Part shown: piece after piece, positions 17,854 to 26,242 of the stretch
How the letters are laid out: the number at the start of each line of letters is the position of its first letter
Numbering within the stretch: the first letter of the stretch is position 1
Origin: an uncultured Chthoniobacterales bacterium
Lineage (GTDB): Bacteria > Verrucomicrobiota > Verrucomicrobiia > Chthoniobacterales > CALDSX01
Assembly (NCBI GenBank): GCA_937924445.1
Contig: CALDSX010000080.1
Location: forward strand, 1-40,490
Length of the DNA: 40,490 bases
Reading direction: 5' to 3'
Notes under the pieces: model-generated
Seen by the model: only the letters and a program-made list of their open reading frames with translations
What the model was told of the DNA's origin: nothing
Database searches by the model: none
Program-made: the position numbers and the translations under genes

Positions 17854-18912
17854 GTGAAAAAAGCATCTCACACTCTGTTCGCCCGGAGTAGCCCTAGGGG
17901 CTTCGTCCGTCTCAAAACACTTTTCTTGGCCTCTGCCATTTTCGGCATCGGTGCGGCTCTCGTTTCCGTGGCCCTGTCGCTTCAGACTCCAAACGGAGGG
18001 CCGGTTACTGCTCCACCCTACAGCGGCACCATTCGGGATTACCTTCGGATTGAACGTGATGCCTCTCACGAGGCAGTCTCGCTTCAAACCTCTATTGTCC
18101 GCTTGGTCGAGGAAAAACCGGAGGGCCTTCTGGTTGACCTCATTTCTGCTGTTCACGTTGGCGACATCTCTTACTACAACACCCTCAATTCCCAGCTCGC
18201 GCAGTATGAAGCCGTTCTTTACGAGCTGGTTACCCCCGCGGGGATTGAGCATAGGGCGGCGCTCTCGGAGAGGAGAACCAGCCAGCCGGATGGATTGGTT
18301 GACACTTTAATGGCCATTGGCAAAGGTCTTTTCGGTTTCGCCGGCCAGCTCGAATCGATTGATTATACCCGTTCAAATTTCGTGCATGCCGACCTCTCTC
18401 CTCAGCAGATGATGGACGCCATCCGATCGCGTGGAGATAACGAGCTAAGCCTTGCACTTAATGTCACCTCAGACCTCATCCGCATCTCAAACCTCCAAGC
18501 TCAGCGATTTGAGGCTGAGGCCGCTGTCAAATCTAAAACCAGTATAATCTCAGACGAACAACCCTTCGATTTACTGGCTTTGATCTCGGATCCTCACGCC
18601 AAGATAAAATTCAAGCGAATGCTTGCAGAACAGTTTGACACCAGCAATTTAGTCGACCAAGTCGGCCCCACGCTCACCACAATTCTGATTTCCGATCGGA
18701 ACTCGAAAGTTGCTGAGGTCCTCCATCGTCAGATCACCGAGGGCAAACGTAAAATTGCCGTTTTTTATGGTGCCGCACACATGCCTGATCTCGAGCGTCG
18801 AATCGCAGCAACCCACCAACTGAAGCGTTCTGTTTGCCATTGGCTGACAGCTTGGGATTTGCGCATCCCAGGCACCGAAAAACAAGCCACTCTGAATGTC
18901 TCAGAACGATGA
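17854..18912 (+). CDS. TraB/TIKI-like domain protein, membrane anchored
   Basis: This 352-residue protein starts at GTG 17854 with GGAG some way upstream. A hydrophobic segment at about 22-45, L-F-L-A-S-A-I-F-G-I-G-A-A-L-V-S-V-A-L, is a signal anchor. The rest resembles the TraB/GumN/TIKI family: S-A-V-H-V-G-D-I-S-Y-Y near 100 with E-A-V-L-Y-E-L-V soon after, and late G-A-A-H-M-P-D-L-E-R near 310. These correspond to the conserved H-x-G-D, E and G-x-x-H elements proposed as a metal site in TIKI-type proteases. D-R-N near 287 also fits. Protease activity is not shown for most bacterial members. It lies between holA and the Pal-like gene, with an envelope location likely. Confidence 0.75.
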   Translation: MKKASHTLFARSSPRGFVRLKTLFLASAIFGIGAALVSVALSLQTPNGGPVTAPPYSGTIRDYLRIERDASHEAVSLQTSIVRLVEEKPEGLLVDLISAVHVGDISYYNTLNSQLAQYEAVLYELVTPAGIEHRAALSERRTSQPDGLVDTLMAIGKGLFGFAGQLESIDYTRSNFVHADLSPQQMMDAIRSRGDNELSLALNVTSDLIRISNLQAQRFEAEAAVKSKTSIISDEQPFDLLALISDPHAKIKFKRMLAEQFDTSNLVDQVGPTLTTILISDRNSKVAEVLHRQITEGKRKIAVFYGAAHMPDLERRIAATHQLKRSVCHWLTAWDLRIPGTEKQATLNVSER

Positions 18913-18953
18913 GCAACGTAAGATCGGCCTTGCGCCAGAGGGAGCAAGGTTTT

Positions 18954-19508
18954 ATGGAATCTGCCTGTAACTATTTATCGATGAATTCCACTCGCTCTTT
19001 AATTCCTCACACCATTTTCTTTGCTCTCCTCTTCGCTTTTACGTTTGGAGGATGTAAAAATAAAAATGACCCCTACGGTGCCGGTGGTTATGGCGCCATG
19101 GATGGCGACAGTGTCTATGGCACACCACTGGGCACCCGACCCGATGGTGCAGCGTTCTTTGGAGCAAATGTGGATCGGACGGTTTATGCCCCGATTTATT
19201 TCTCTTTCGACTCCTTTGCGATTTTAGAGGGCGAAACCCTCAAGCTAGACGGGATTGCACGTTCTATGAGAGGTAGCCGAAACACCGTCATTATCGCCGG
19301 ATTCACCGACGAACGCGGGACAGAAGAATACAATCGTGCTCTGGGCGAGCGCCGAGCGCAGGCCGTTCGCGAGGCGCTGATCCAGCGTGGCGTAAGTGCC
19401 GCCTTACTGCAAACCGTTAGCTTCGGCGAGGAAGAACCTGCTGACCCAGGTTCCGGAGAGTCCGCCTGGGCCAAAAATCGGAGAGCGGAATTTGGAGTCG
19501 TTCGCTAA
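18954..19508 (+). CDS. Pal-like OmpA-family lipoprotein
   Basis: Peptidoglycan-associated lipoproteins anchor the outer membrane to the cell wall within the Tol-Pal system. The C-terminal OmpA domain is clear: I-Y-F-S-F-D-S-F, T-V-I-I-A-G-F-T-D-E-R-G-T-E-E-Y-N-R-A-L-G-E-R-R-A-Q-A-V, and S-F-G-E-E-E-P with K-N-R-R-A-E-F. A hydrophobic signal ends F-T-F-G-G-C, an imperfect lipobox. I choose ATG 18954 (184 residues) because GGAG lies nine bases before it; ATG 18981 also gives a good signal peptide but has no Shine-Dalgarno sequence. A Gly/Tyr-rich linker separates the lipid anchor from the OmpA domain. tolB and the other tol genes are not in the window. Confidence 0.85.
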   Translation: MESACNYLSMNSTRSLIPHTIFFALLFAFTFGGCKNKNDPYGAGGYGAMDGDSVYGTPLGTRPDGAAFFGANVDRTVYAPIYFSFDSFAILEGETLKLDGIARSMRGSRNTVIIAGFTDERGTEEYNRALGERRAQAVREALIQRGVSAALLQTVSFGEEEPADPGSGESAWAKNRRAEFGVVR

Positions 19509-19523
19509 CCCACTGACAAACAA

Positions 19524-19558
19524 AAAGCCCTCCGTGCTAGAATAACGCGGAGGGCTTT
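19524..19558. terminator. Bidirectional intrinsic terminator between pal-like gene and sod
   Basis: AAAGCCCTCCG and CGGAGGGCTTT form a perfect 11-base stem around a 13-base loop. The stem is G/C-rich with A/T at its ends, so T-rich flanks lie on both sides. It sits between two convergent genes and can serve both. Confidence 0.8.
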
Positions 19559-19580
19559 AAAGTTGTCTGGACTTTTCAGA

Positions 19581-20207
19581 TTACATTGCCGCTGTGTAAT
19601 GCTTTGAAACAGCATCCCAGTCCACGACATTCCAGAAGGCTTTCAGGTAGTCAGGGCGTCGGTTTTGGTAATTGAGATAATAGGCATGTTCCCAGACGTC
19701 CACCCCGAGAATCGGTGTTCCAACGCAATCCACAACACCCTTCATTAAGGGATTATCTTGGTTGGGTGTTGAACAAATGCAGAGGCTTTTATCCTCTTTA
19801 ACGCTCAGCCAAGCCCATCCGGAACCGAAACGTTTAACCCCGGCATCCTCAAATTTGGCCTTGAATTCATCAAAGGATCCGAACGTTTTGTTAATAGCTT
19901 CCGCAAGAACGCCGCTTGGAGATCCCCCCTTGCCAGGCCCCATGACCCCCCAAAAGAAGGTGTGATTCCAGTGGCCACCTCCGTTGTTGCGCACCGCCAT
20001 ACGAATAGGTTCAGGTACAGAAGGAATATCCGCGACAAGTGCGTCAATGCTTTTCGCCGCAAGTTCAGGATAGTCTTTAAGTGCATTGTTGAGATTTGTC
20101 ACGTAAGCGTTGTGATGCTTGCCGTGGTGAATCTCCATCGTCCGAGCATCAATGTGAGGCTCAAGAGAGGAGGTTGGATAAGGAAGAGGAGCGAGTTCGT
20201 ATGCCAT
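19581..20207 (-). CDS. sodA: Superoxide dismutase, Mn-type (Mn/Fe family)
   Basis: The enzyme dismutes superoxide in the cytosol. The 208-residue protein has the four metal ligands His27, His82, Asp170 and His174 ([25 protein letters not shown]). The N-N-G-G-G-H-W-N-H stretch and the late S-T-P-N-Q-D-N-P-L carry Gly where iron enzymes have an active-site Gln and Gln150 where manganese enzymes have theirs, so this is the Mn-type or a cambialistic form. It lies 45 bases after the PfkB kinase gene on the same strand and may be read through from that operon. A strong terminator follows. Confidence 0.95.
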   Translation of the reverse strand: MAYELAPLPYPTSSLEPHIDARTMEIHHGKHHNAYVTNLNNALKDYPELAAKSIDALVADIPSVPEPIRMAVRNNGGGHWNHTFFWGVMGPGKGGSPSGVLAEAINKTFGSFDEFKAKFEDAGVKRFGSGWAWLSVKEDKSLCICSTPNQDNPLMKGVVDCVGTPILGVDVWEHAYYLNYQNRRPDYLKAFWNVVDWDAVSKHYTAAM

Positions 20208-20252
20208 AGAGCTTGAAAGTTAATTAGGAAATCAGAATTCGCAAGAGACGAC

Positions 20253-21365
20253 TCAAACAGCCCCGGCCTCCCATGAGGTCAAAAAATCAAAAATTTCCGA
20301 CCGTGTCGGACTACGCGCTTCACGCACGAAGAAACCAGACACAGCACAACCGAGAGTGAGACGGACCTCTAGATCCCCTTCCCCCAGGAGACCGAGCACG
20401 TAGCCAGCGTTGAACCGGTCACCAGCACCAGTGCTTTTTTTCGGACGTGCGCAATGCGGTCCCATAACAGTCGCACGACCAGCATCGCAAGCCCCCCCCG
20501 CGAAATGGTTGCGGTGAATAATCACCTCAGAAATACCAATACACTTCCTGAGATCCTCGGCAAGACGTGCCGTATCTAAAATGTCGGAAGTTGCACTGCC
20601 TATGCCAGTGACACGTGCAAGAATTTCCGCCTCATTGCCGTTGAGCCCAAGCGTAACGGGACCGCAAGCTTGAAATAGTGGAAGCGTGTCGATCATTTTT
20701 CGTATATCGGTTTCGCTTCTGGACGAAGGATCTACAAGATCAAAAAAGAACGCTGGACGGTTTTCGAGTTTTGAAAAAACCTCTTCGATAAGCATCTTCC
20801 ACACACCAGTCATGTTTGGGTACAGCGTCCAGTTGTTGAGCGCAATCACGCGAGCAGACCGGCTGGCTTGGAGATATGCGCCATCTGCGAGACGCACACG
20901 AACTGCCTCGGGCGTAAATTCCCGCAGTTGCTCCACGGCGCTAAACATCACTTTCCCGTCGCCAAACTCAAACGCAAGCGTCCGCCCGGGTTCACGCCCC
21001 CATGTCGTGGCTGAAGCAAACCGCGACAAAGTTGAGGCAAATGCAGGATGTGGCGGTTCACCCAGCGTGGCAAAACAATGGACCGGGATGTCCAGCGAAG
21101 CCAGACCGTCACCGAGATTGACCGCGCAACCACCCGGATGAACAGCATGTATAACGATCTCGCGCAAGCTGCTCTGGCCCGCTGCGGCAGTGATAAGTCT
21201 CCCAAAAGTGCCGATGTCAGGAACCGGTTTGAAGCTGAAGATATCTGAACGTTCTTCAACAACGGAAATCATCTCGTCCACAAACCCATCAAACCCGGCC
21301 ACAACGGAGGGTGCTGGAGATGGCAGCGCCACAACGAGCGCACGCGCAGCGTCGAACGCACTCAT
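20253..21365 (-). CDS. PfkB-family carbohydrate kinase
   Basis: This 370-residue protein belongs to the ribokinase/PfkB family. The clearest signature is S-T-G-A-G-D-R-F-N-A-G-Y near the C terminus, with the catalytic base Asp316 and the anion hole G-A-G-D. Early G-F-D-G-F-V-D, H-P-G-G-C-A-V-N-L-G (sugar pocket), L-N-G-N-E-A-E and a late V-S-G-F-F-V also fit. At 370 residues it is longer than ribokinase (about 310). Its ATG overlaps the isomerase stop in an ATGA, so the two are coupled. With the isomerase and aldolase-like genes it would phosphorylate the pathway sugar before cleavage; the substrate is unknown. Confidence 0.88.
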   Translation of the reverse strand: MSAFDAARALVVALPSPAPSVVAGFDGFVDEMISVVEERSDIFSFKPVPDIGTFGRLITAAAGQSSLREIVIHAVHPGGCAVNLGDGLASLDIPVHCFATLGEPPHPAFASTLSRFASATTWGREPGRTLAFEFGDGKVMFSAVEQLREFTPEAVRVRLADGAYLQASRSARVIALNNWTLYPNMTGVWKMLIEEVFSKLENRPAFFFDLVDPSSRSETDIRKMIDTLPLFQACGPVTLGLNGNEAEILARVTGIGSATSDILDTARLAEDLRKCIGISEVIIHRNHFAGGACDAGRATVMGPHCARPKKSTGAGDRFNAGYVLGLLGEGDLEVRLTLGCAVSGFFVREARSPTRSEIFDFLTSWEAGAV

Positions 21366-21934
21366 AGCTCTCCGATAAGTTTAATAGCAGCCGGTTCATC
21401 CTCCTCGATGTGAGGAAAACGACCAATGTCCGGATTGACGAAAATGTTGTCGTTAGCATCGTCATTAGCGGTGGAAACCTCACCGATAATCGTATCCGCG
21501 GAAACTGGCCAAAACGCGTGGTAAATACCGGGCGTCAGTGTCACTCGTTCGCCAGCACTCAGTTCGAGAATATCTCCGCTGGGAAACGCTCGCACAAAAC
21601 CGCAGACCTTAAGTGGAAATTCAAGACGACGCGCCGTCCTTGCGGGGTGGTCAGCCCACAGTTCGAGCGCAAGTCGCCCGTGACGGCAGATGATATCCTC
21701 CTTTTTCTTCGCATGGGTGTGAAGCGGGGTCTTCTGATGGGGACGTGCGTACATCAGTTTCTCACAATACTCAGGCTCCTCGGCAAGGTTTACAAGCACA
21801 AGCCCCTCCTCATCAAAACGGCCCAAACCGAAATCGGTGATGTCCCAACGCGGCATAGGGGGCAGTGCCCACCCATTCCTCGAAAAGCAAGAGGAGGCTT
21901 CATGGAAGGCGTTATTAATTTGACTACGCTTCAT
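21362..21934 (-). CDS. D-lyxose isomerase-like cupin sugar isomerase
   Basis: This 190-residue cupin matches the D-lyxose ketol-isomerase family (older name DUF1498), which interconverts D-lyxose and D-xylulose and in some members D-mannose and D-fructose. The metal site is visible: H-T-H-A-K-K-K-E-D (His72, His74, Glu79) and His139 in P-G-I-Y-H-A-F-W-P. The motif G-E-V-S-T-A-N-D-D-A-N-D-N-I-F is typical of the family. The protein is somewhat shorter than characterised enzymes (about 225 residues). It sits 43 bases after the aldolase-like gene and overlaps the PfkB kinase gene by 4 bases, suggesting successive steps of one pathway. The actual sugar is not shown by sequence. Confidence 0.82.
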   Translation of the reverse strand: MKRSQINNAFHEASSCFSRNGWALPPMPRWDITDFGLGRFDEEGLVLVNLAEEPEYCEKLMYARPHQKTPLHTHAKKKEDIICRHGRLALELWADHPARTARRLEFPLKVCGFVRAFPSGDILELSAGERVTLTPGIYHAFWPVSADTIIGEVSTANDDANDNIFVNPDIGRFPHIEEDEPAAIKLIGEL

Positions 21935-21977
21935 TAGTTCGGAGGTGTTCAGGGGTGAATTATTGAGAGGGGAATTC

Positions 21978-23021
21978 CTAGCGATAGCTCATTTTGTTCG
22001 GTGTGAGCTGAAGGTCCTGTTGGAGGGTGCGATGCGGTTTGATGCCGAATTTGGCGAGGATGTTGTGGTACACTTTGACGCCTTCCACCGGTGCGACCTC
22101 ACCGTCTACAACCCGCCGAAGAAGCTCAATGAAAGCAAGCGGATGCTCTGAAAGATTAATTTTTCGACCAAAAAGCGCCACCTTCGCGCCATGCTTTTGT
22201 GCGTCATGAATCAGTTGAAAAGCGTCGAGAGTAGTGCCGGCGCTCCCTCCGAGAATGCCGACAATCAAGCGTCTGTCATAAGAGGCCAACTCCTCAAGAG
22301 GTCCTGGCCCGTTGTATGGGATTTTCAAAAAGATGGGGCGACCGACCTCTGTCACACCTGCAAGGGCGCGAACAATATGATCATTAAGAAAGGCGGCGAC
22401 TTTTTTATCTGGAATTCCCGGATCAACATTAGGGTTGAAGACTTCGAGAAAGTAACGGAAACGCTTGCGCTCAGCCTCGATGCGAAAATCGTGGAAATCG
22501 CTGAGCGCTTTGTGATCCCAATCGATATCGTTAGTGAACGTGATCGAGTAGAGCCCTAAATCCGCCCCAAGATGTGGCGCCCGGTGATCGTCTGTAAGTC
22601 GCCCGTATTTAATGTGGTCTATGGTGGCAGTGCGGAATGAACGCGAGGGGTGATGTGTTGGGTATTTACCACCCCGAACGACCCAAATGTCGGAGGTGTC
22701 ATTAGCGCGGGCAGCGGGAGTGATCGGGGAATGCTCAAAGAGCTTTTCTCGAATGGCGAGACGTTCGAGATTCGAAGCGGAGAGGAGCATAATATCAACA
22801 ATTCCCTGACGAATCACATCGCGGATTTGATTGAGGTAATCGTCGAGAGTTTTCCAGCACCCCTCCGATTCATTATAACCGTGCCGACAAGCTCCGCTTT
22901 GAGGGCCAGGCGCCGTGATGCCAAACGCCATATCAGCATCCTTGGCGTCGGCAATTATGAAATCAGACGCACTATTGGAACCTTTAAGAATATTGGCAAG
23001 CTTTTGATCTAAGCGTTTCAT
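21978..23021 (-). CDS. Class I aldolase-like TIM-barrel protein (LacD/DhnA-type superfamily)
   Basis: This 347-residue protein (ATG 23021; a GTG at 23039 would add six residues) looks like a class I aldolase. Features are an early Asp-rich start, F-L-K-I-P-Y-N-G-P-G-P-L-E-E-L with a candidate Schiff-base Lys in F-L-K-I-P, and a phosphate-binding-like G-I-L-G-G-S-A-G-T-T-L-D-A-F-Q. These resemble the LacD/DeoC/DhnA superfamily, and I recall similar unnamed proteins from Planctomycetes and Verrucomicrobia. It is the first gene of a run with the isomerase and PfkB kinase, which fits cleavage of a phosphorylated ketose. The reaction is inference; no characterised homologue is recognised by name. 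Confidence 0.6.
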   Translation of the reverse strand: MKRLDQKLANILKGSNSASDFIIADAKDADMAFGITAPGPQSGACRHGYNESEGCWKTLDDYLNQIRDVIRQGIVDIMLLSASNLERLAIREKLFEHSPITPAARANDTSDIWVVRGGKYPTHHPSRSFRTATIDHIKYGRLTDDHRAPHLGADLGLYSITFTNDIDWDHKALSDFHDFRIEAERKRFRYFLEVFNPNVDPGIPDKKVAAFLNDHIVRALAGVTEVGRPIFLKIPYNGPGPLEELASYDRRLIVGILGGSAGTTLDAFQLIHDAQKHGAKVALFGRKINLSEHPLAFIELLRRVVDGEVAPVEGVKVYHNILAKFGIKPHRTLQQDLQLTPNKMSYR

Positions 23022-23422
23022 AATGTGAAATTTCGTCACCCATCTTGGTGTTTATCAGGCAGCTTGTGCAACCTTTGAAATTGACCACTCGAGTAGTCAA
23101 AATCATTATTGAAGGCTGCCCAAGCAATACCAAGGCAAGGCGGATTGTGGAGGCGACAGATTTTGCGCTTTGGTCTTCGCGCTTTGATATTTAAAAATAA
23201 AACAAGCATAGCACGATCGCGCTGGCAACTTTTTTCGGTTCGATCAGAATACTGCTGCACCCTCATTCCTGACATGACATAAAAACGCCCTGCAAACCGC
23301 TGAGAAACCGACCCATCCCCAGACCATTTCGATAAGTATAAAACCTCTGGGCGAATCGCTTCCGGAGCTCACGTGAATAGGTCGAAATTATTTTGATACA
23401 ACTTAAAGCCAAGGTGGAGGGT
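23022..23422. other. Intergenic region upstream of the aldolase-like gene
   Basis: About 400 bases between two minus-strand genes. It should hold the promoter of the aldolase-isomerase-kinase run, since the gap is too wide for simple co-transcription. Open frames in it are short and unlike known proteins. I see no clear operator, RNA gene or terminator. Confidence 0.4.
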
Positions 23423-24151
23423 TTAATCTGTTCGATTATTTAGGGCCGATGCTGTTACTTCAAAAGTGGATTTTTGTTCTTTTTTGATTGCTGAACGGCA
23501 AGCAGCCACGAGTAGGTTACACGCTTCAGCGCAATAAATTGGCACCTGAGGAACTTGCCTGCCCAATGTCGGTATGTAAATGCGTGGTAAGTTGAGGATC
23601 GATGCAGGTCCTGTGGTCTCAAATTTTTCTCTCGGCAGCCTCTTGAGGGGTGTTTGTTCGGAGAGTCTCCAGAGTATCACGCGCATGCAAGCCTGGGGAT
23701 GACAGGTGGCTCCAATGCTCTCCTGAGCAAGTTCCGGCTCGATTCGACCGACTATTCGATACATACCCGTCTGCCTCGTGGCTGTTTTCATGAAATCTAC
23801 GGGGGCCAAACGCCCTTCCATGCGGGCCAGAAGCATCCCAAGCGCTGCAGGATAGAAATCGTCTATGGCCAGACGCGCCTCATATAATCCTGGCAGAGTT
23901 AATTCCCAATCAGCAGGAAGGTTGGGCGCCGACTTGAGTGGACGGTAGGCGCCAGAGGAATCAAAGCGTGCGAAGAATCTTGCGTCCGCAACGTTTTTTG
24001 AACGACGGGTGATGCTTAAATCGTCAGATTTGTAATGTCTTAAGAGAATCTCTTTGCCAGCTCCAGAGACGAGCACTTCTCCAATTAAAAAAGAATCTTC
24101 CTTCAGCAGTTGTTTCAACAAAACATCAATAGGATGGGCGTTTCCTAACAT
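23423..24151 (-). CDS. DR2241-like putative 4Fe-4S protein
   Basis: This 242-residue protein resembles the part of the Deinococcus DR2241 family that carries the stabilising and 4Fe-4S domains. The core I-D-D-F-Y-P-A-A-L-G-M-L and R-Q-T-G-M-Y-R is followed by C-H-P-Q-A-C-M-R-V-I-L-W (Cys150, Cys155) and I-Y-C-A-E-A-C-N-L-L-V-A-A-C (Cys207, Cys211, Cys218). The four or five cysteines in two groups could hold an Fe-S cluster. In DR2241 these domains follow a CbiX chelatase domain, which is missing here. The family match is from memory of its pattern. Its partners are not evident: neighbours are the sugar operon and a membrane protein. Confidence 0.5.
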   Translation of the reverse strand: MLGNAHPIDVLLKQLLKEDSFLIGEVLVSGAGKEILLRHYKSDDLSITRRSKNVADARFFARFDSSGAYRPLKSAPNLPADWELTLPGLYEARLAIDDFYPAALGMLLARMEGRLAPVDFMKTATRQTGMYRIVGRIEPELAQESIGATCHPQACMRVILWRLSEQTPLKRLPREKFETTGPASILNLPRIYIPTLGRQVPQVPIYCAEACNLLVAACRSAIKKEQKSTFEVTASALNNRTD

Positions 24152-24545
24152 TGCTTGTAAGAATCGTTAAAAAATTAGAGAGAGACCAGATCGTAGGAAT
24201 TTGTCGAAAGGTGACCAGAATTGAAAGTAAAATCGGCCTTAAATAAAAAACGCTTCCGCAATCAAAGACATGAAGGCCACGCTCCCTCCAATTTTGTGAA
24301 AAACTGCAGTCCTTTATTTATTCCGGAGCGGTCTTGAGTTGTTTCGCTTTTTTGAACGAACATCGCTCCACACGGTGTGAGTTTTTAATTCAAAAATGCC
24401 TTTGCAGATACAACTTTAATTCATCTATTCTCTGTGCTGGCCCAGAAAACTTAAACGCTCGGTCAAAGGCAGTTTTAGGCTTTTGTGACGTCGTGCTCCG
24501 ACAAAGTTCACTCGCTCATTGTAGAAAGAGGTGCTAAAAAAGCGC
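24152..24545. other. Divergent intergenic region, A/T-rich
   Basis: Nearly 400 bases separate the divergent Fe-S protein gene and the Mpv17-like gene. The stretch is visibly richer in A and T than its neighbours and should carry both promoters. No open frame in it resembles a known protein and I see no repeat or RNA structure. Confidence 0.4.
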
Positions 24546-25271
24546 ATGGGTTTTCCTGAATTCGAAAAGAGTTGTGCCAAACATTTAAGAGTGACTGTCA
24601 GTGAGGTTTTTTCGATGGCAATTCAAGGGCTCAGGCTTTATTGGCCGGCGGTTGTGGCCATGCAGCTTGCGGCAGGTTTATCGGTTCTCGCCTACAATCT
24701 CTCCGCCTCCTTCAGGGCTTTTGCCGATCATTTGGCCATTTGGAAGACAGCGGGCGGGCTCTGGTTTGCTGCTCTGGCAACAATCATAAGCGGAGGAGTT
24801 ATCCCTGAGATTCTAAAAGCCTTTCTAAGACCGAAAGGACGTCGCGCACCATCGCCGGGTGAAATTCTTCATCAATTCACTTACTTCGGTGTGACGGGAA
24901 TTTTAGTTGAGCGCTTTTATGCATTGCAAGCGATGTGGCTTGGGAATGGCCGTGAGCCGTGGCGACTTGCGTCGAAAATCTTTGTTGATCAGTTTGGTTA
25001 TACTCTTTTCATTGCCACGCCTCTGCTTATCACATGGTTCGCCTGGCGCGAGAATGGATACGGACTTACAAAAACATTTCGTGCATTAACGCCAAAACTG
25101 ATAGAGGCACGTTTGCCACCGTTATTTATACCGAATGTTATTTTTTGGGCTCCGTCGTTAATTTTCGTTTACGCACTGCCACAACCTCTCCAGTTTATCC
25201 TGTTTATTTTTCTCAATGCTGGCTGGTGCATTTTAGCAATTTTTATTGCTCGTTCGCAGATCTCTCACTAG
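24546..25271 (+). CDS. Mpv17/PMP22-like integral membrane protein
   Basis: This protein of about 241 residues has four or more membrane segments and resembles the eukaryotic Mpv17/PMP22 family of small channel-like proteins. Similar elements are R-F-Y-A-L-Q in the middle, K-I-F-V-D-Q-F-G-Y-T with P-L-L-I after it, and the late P-N-V-I-F-W-A-P-S-L-I-F-V-Y-A-L-P-Q-P-L-Q-F, which parallels the family's D-Q-x-x-x-x-P and P-x-x-W-x-x-x-Q-x-x-x-F patterns. The start is uncertain: GTG 24531 and ATG 24546 are both possible, with AGAGG just upstream of the GTG. It converges with the glycosyltransferase gene. Function unknown; the family match is by eye. Confidence 0.55.
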   Translation: MGFPEFEKSCAKHLRVTVSEVFSMAIQGLRLYWPAVVAMQLAAGLSVLAYNLSASFRAFADHLAIWKTAGGLWFAALATIISGGVIPEILKAFLRPKGRRAPSPGEILHQFTYFGVTGILVERFYALQAMWLGNGREPWRLASKIFVDQFGYTLFIATPLLITWFAWRENGYGLTKTFRALTPKLIEARLPPLFIPNVIFWAPSLIFVYALPQPLQFILFIFLNAGWCILAIFIARSQISH

Positions 25272-25342
25272 TCTAAAGGGTAAATACAGAGCGAGGAAAC
25301 ACTCCTCTTTCCTGATGAGTTCTCAGGGCTACGAACGTTCGG

Positions 25343-26107
25343 CTACGACGGTTCCGTCAAAAGAGAATCTGGCTGGGCAACATTCGCGGAGTTTTTAGGT
25401 CGCTTGTACCAGATACCACATAGGTCGCGGTTCTGAATCGCCGCAGGAAAAAGGAGAAAAAGAACGGCAGCACTAAAAAGACGAAATTCACCAAACCAGT
25501 CCAGCTTACGGGCAGAGGTGATCACGGGGTCGGAGGATAAAATCCGAAATTTGAGGCCATGAGCTTTACCCCAGCGTTTGAGAGCCAATGAGAAGAAAAT
25601 TTCCTCTCCTGCAAAAACTTTTTCACTAAAGCCTCCAACATCATCAAATGCATCTCGGCGGCAGAAGATAAAACTACCCGCAGCCAGTCGGAGCATCTTT
25701 GAGAGCGTGTTCCAAGCGAAAATACCCATGCGTCCTACAAAGCCGAGGGGACGATCCATCACGAGAGTGGATCCACCACCAAGAGCGCGGCCCGTGCGCA
25801 AGGCACGCAGAGCATTTTCGAGCAGAGCTCGTGGGGCGATGGTATCGGCGTCAATAAAAAATAAATGCTTCCCCGACGCCGCAAGAGCTCCCGCGTTGCG
25901 GGCCCGAGAGATTTGGTTGACAGGCTCAAAAACCAAGCGTGCACCCATTCTTCTGGCAATTTCAGAGGTTCGATCCGTGCTGTTGTTATCAACAACGATA
26001 ACCTCACCTCGACCCGGCAGATGCCCCATGGTTTCGTTCAAGTTGCGTAATGTGGAGGAAAGCCACCGCTCCTCGTTAAAAGCGGGAATAATGATGGAAT
26101 AGTCCAT
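25343..26107 (-). CDS. Family 2 glycosyltransferase
   Basis: The 254-residue protein is a GT-A fold glycosyltransferase. It begins M-D-Y-S-I-I-I-P-A-F-N-E-E at ATG 26107, the usual start; a longer frame upstream adds eight unrelated residues. V-I-V-V-D-N-N-S-T-D-R-T follows, then the metal-binding D-A-D (Asp86-Asp88 in F-F-I-D-A-D-T) and F-A-G-E-E-I-F-F as the acceptor-side motif. A hydrophobic stretch near the C terminus (A-A-V-L-F-L-L-F-P-A-A) suggests membrane association. Donor and acceptor cannot be predicted. It is divergent from tilS with 135 bases between them. Confidence 0.85.
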   Translation of the reverse strand: MDYSIIIPAFNEERWLSSTLRNLNETMGHLPGRGEVIVVDNNSTDRTSEIARRMGARLVFEPVNQISRARNAGALAASGKHLFFIDADTIAPRALLENALRALRTGRALGGGSTLVMDRPLGFVGRMGIFAWNTLSKMLRLAAGSFIFCRRDAFDDVGGFSEKVFAGEEIFFSLALKRWGKAHGLKFRILSSDPVITSARKLDWFGEFRLFSAAVLFLLFPAAIQNRDLCGIWYKRPKNSANVAQPDSLLTEPS

Positions 26108-26242
26108 AGTTTTATCCTTTAGCAGGTACAATTACGCTCAACGCAATCTAACTGGGTACATACGAACTTACGAACTTGGTCGCATTCCATTGCAATCCCC
26201 AAGAGCCGGGGCACATTTGCACAACTTATTTCGCCGCATCTC

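Noticed and set aside
25327-25348. Direct repeat GGCTACGA around the palindrome CGAACGTTCG
   Set aside because: It is short, lies at the end of a coding region and may be chance; no function is supported.
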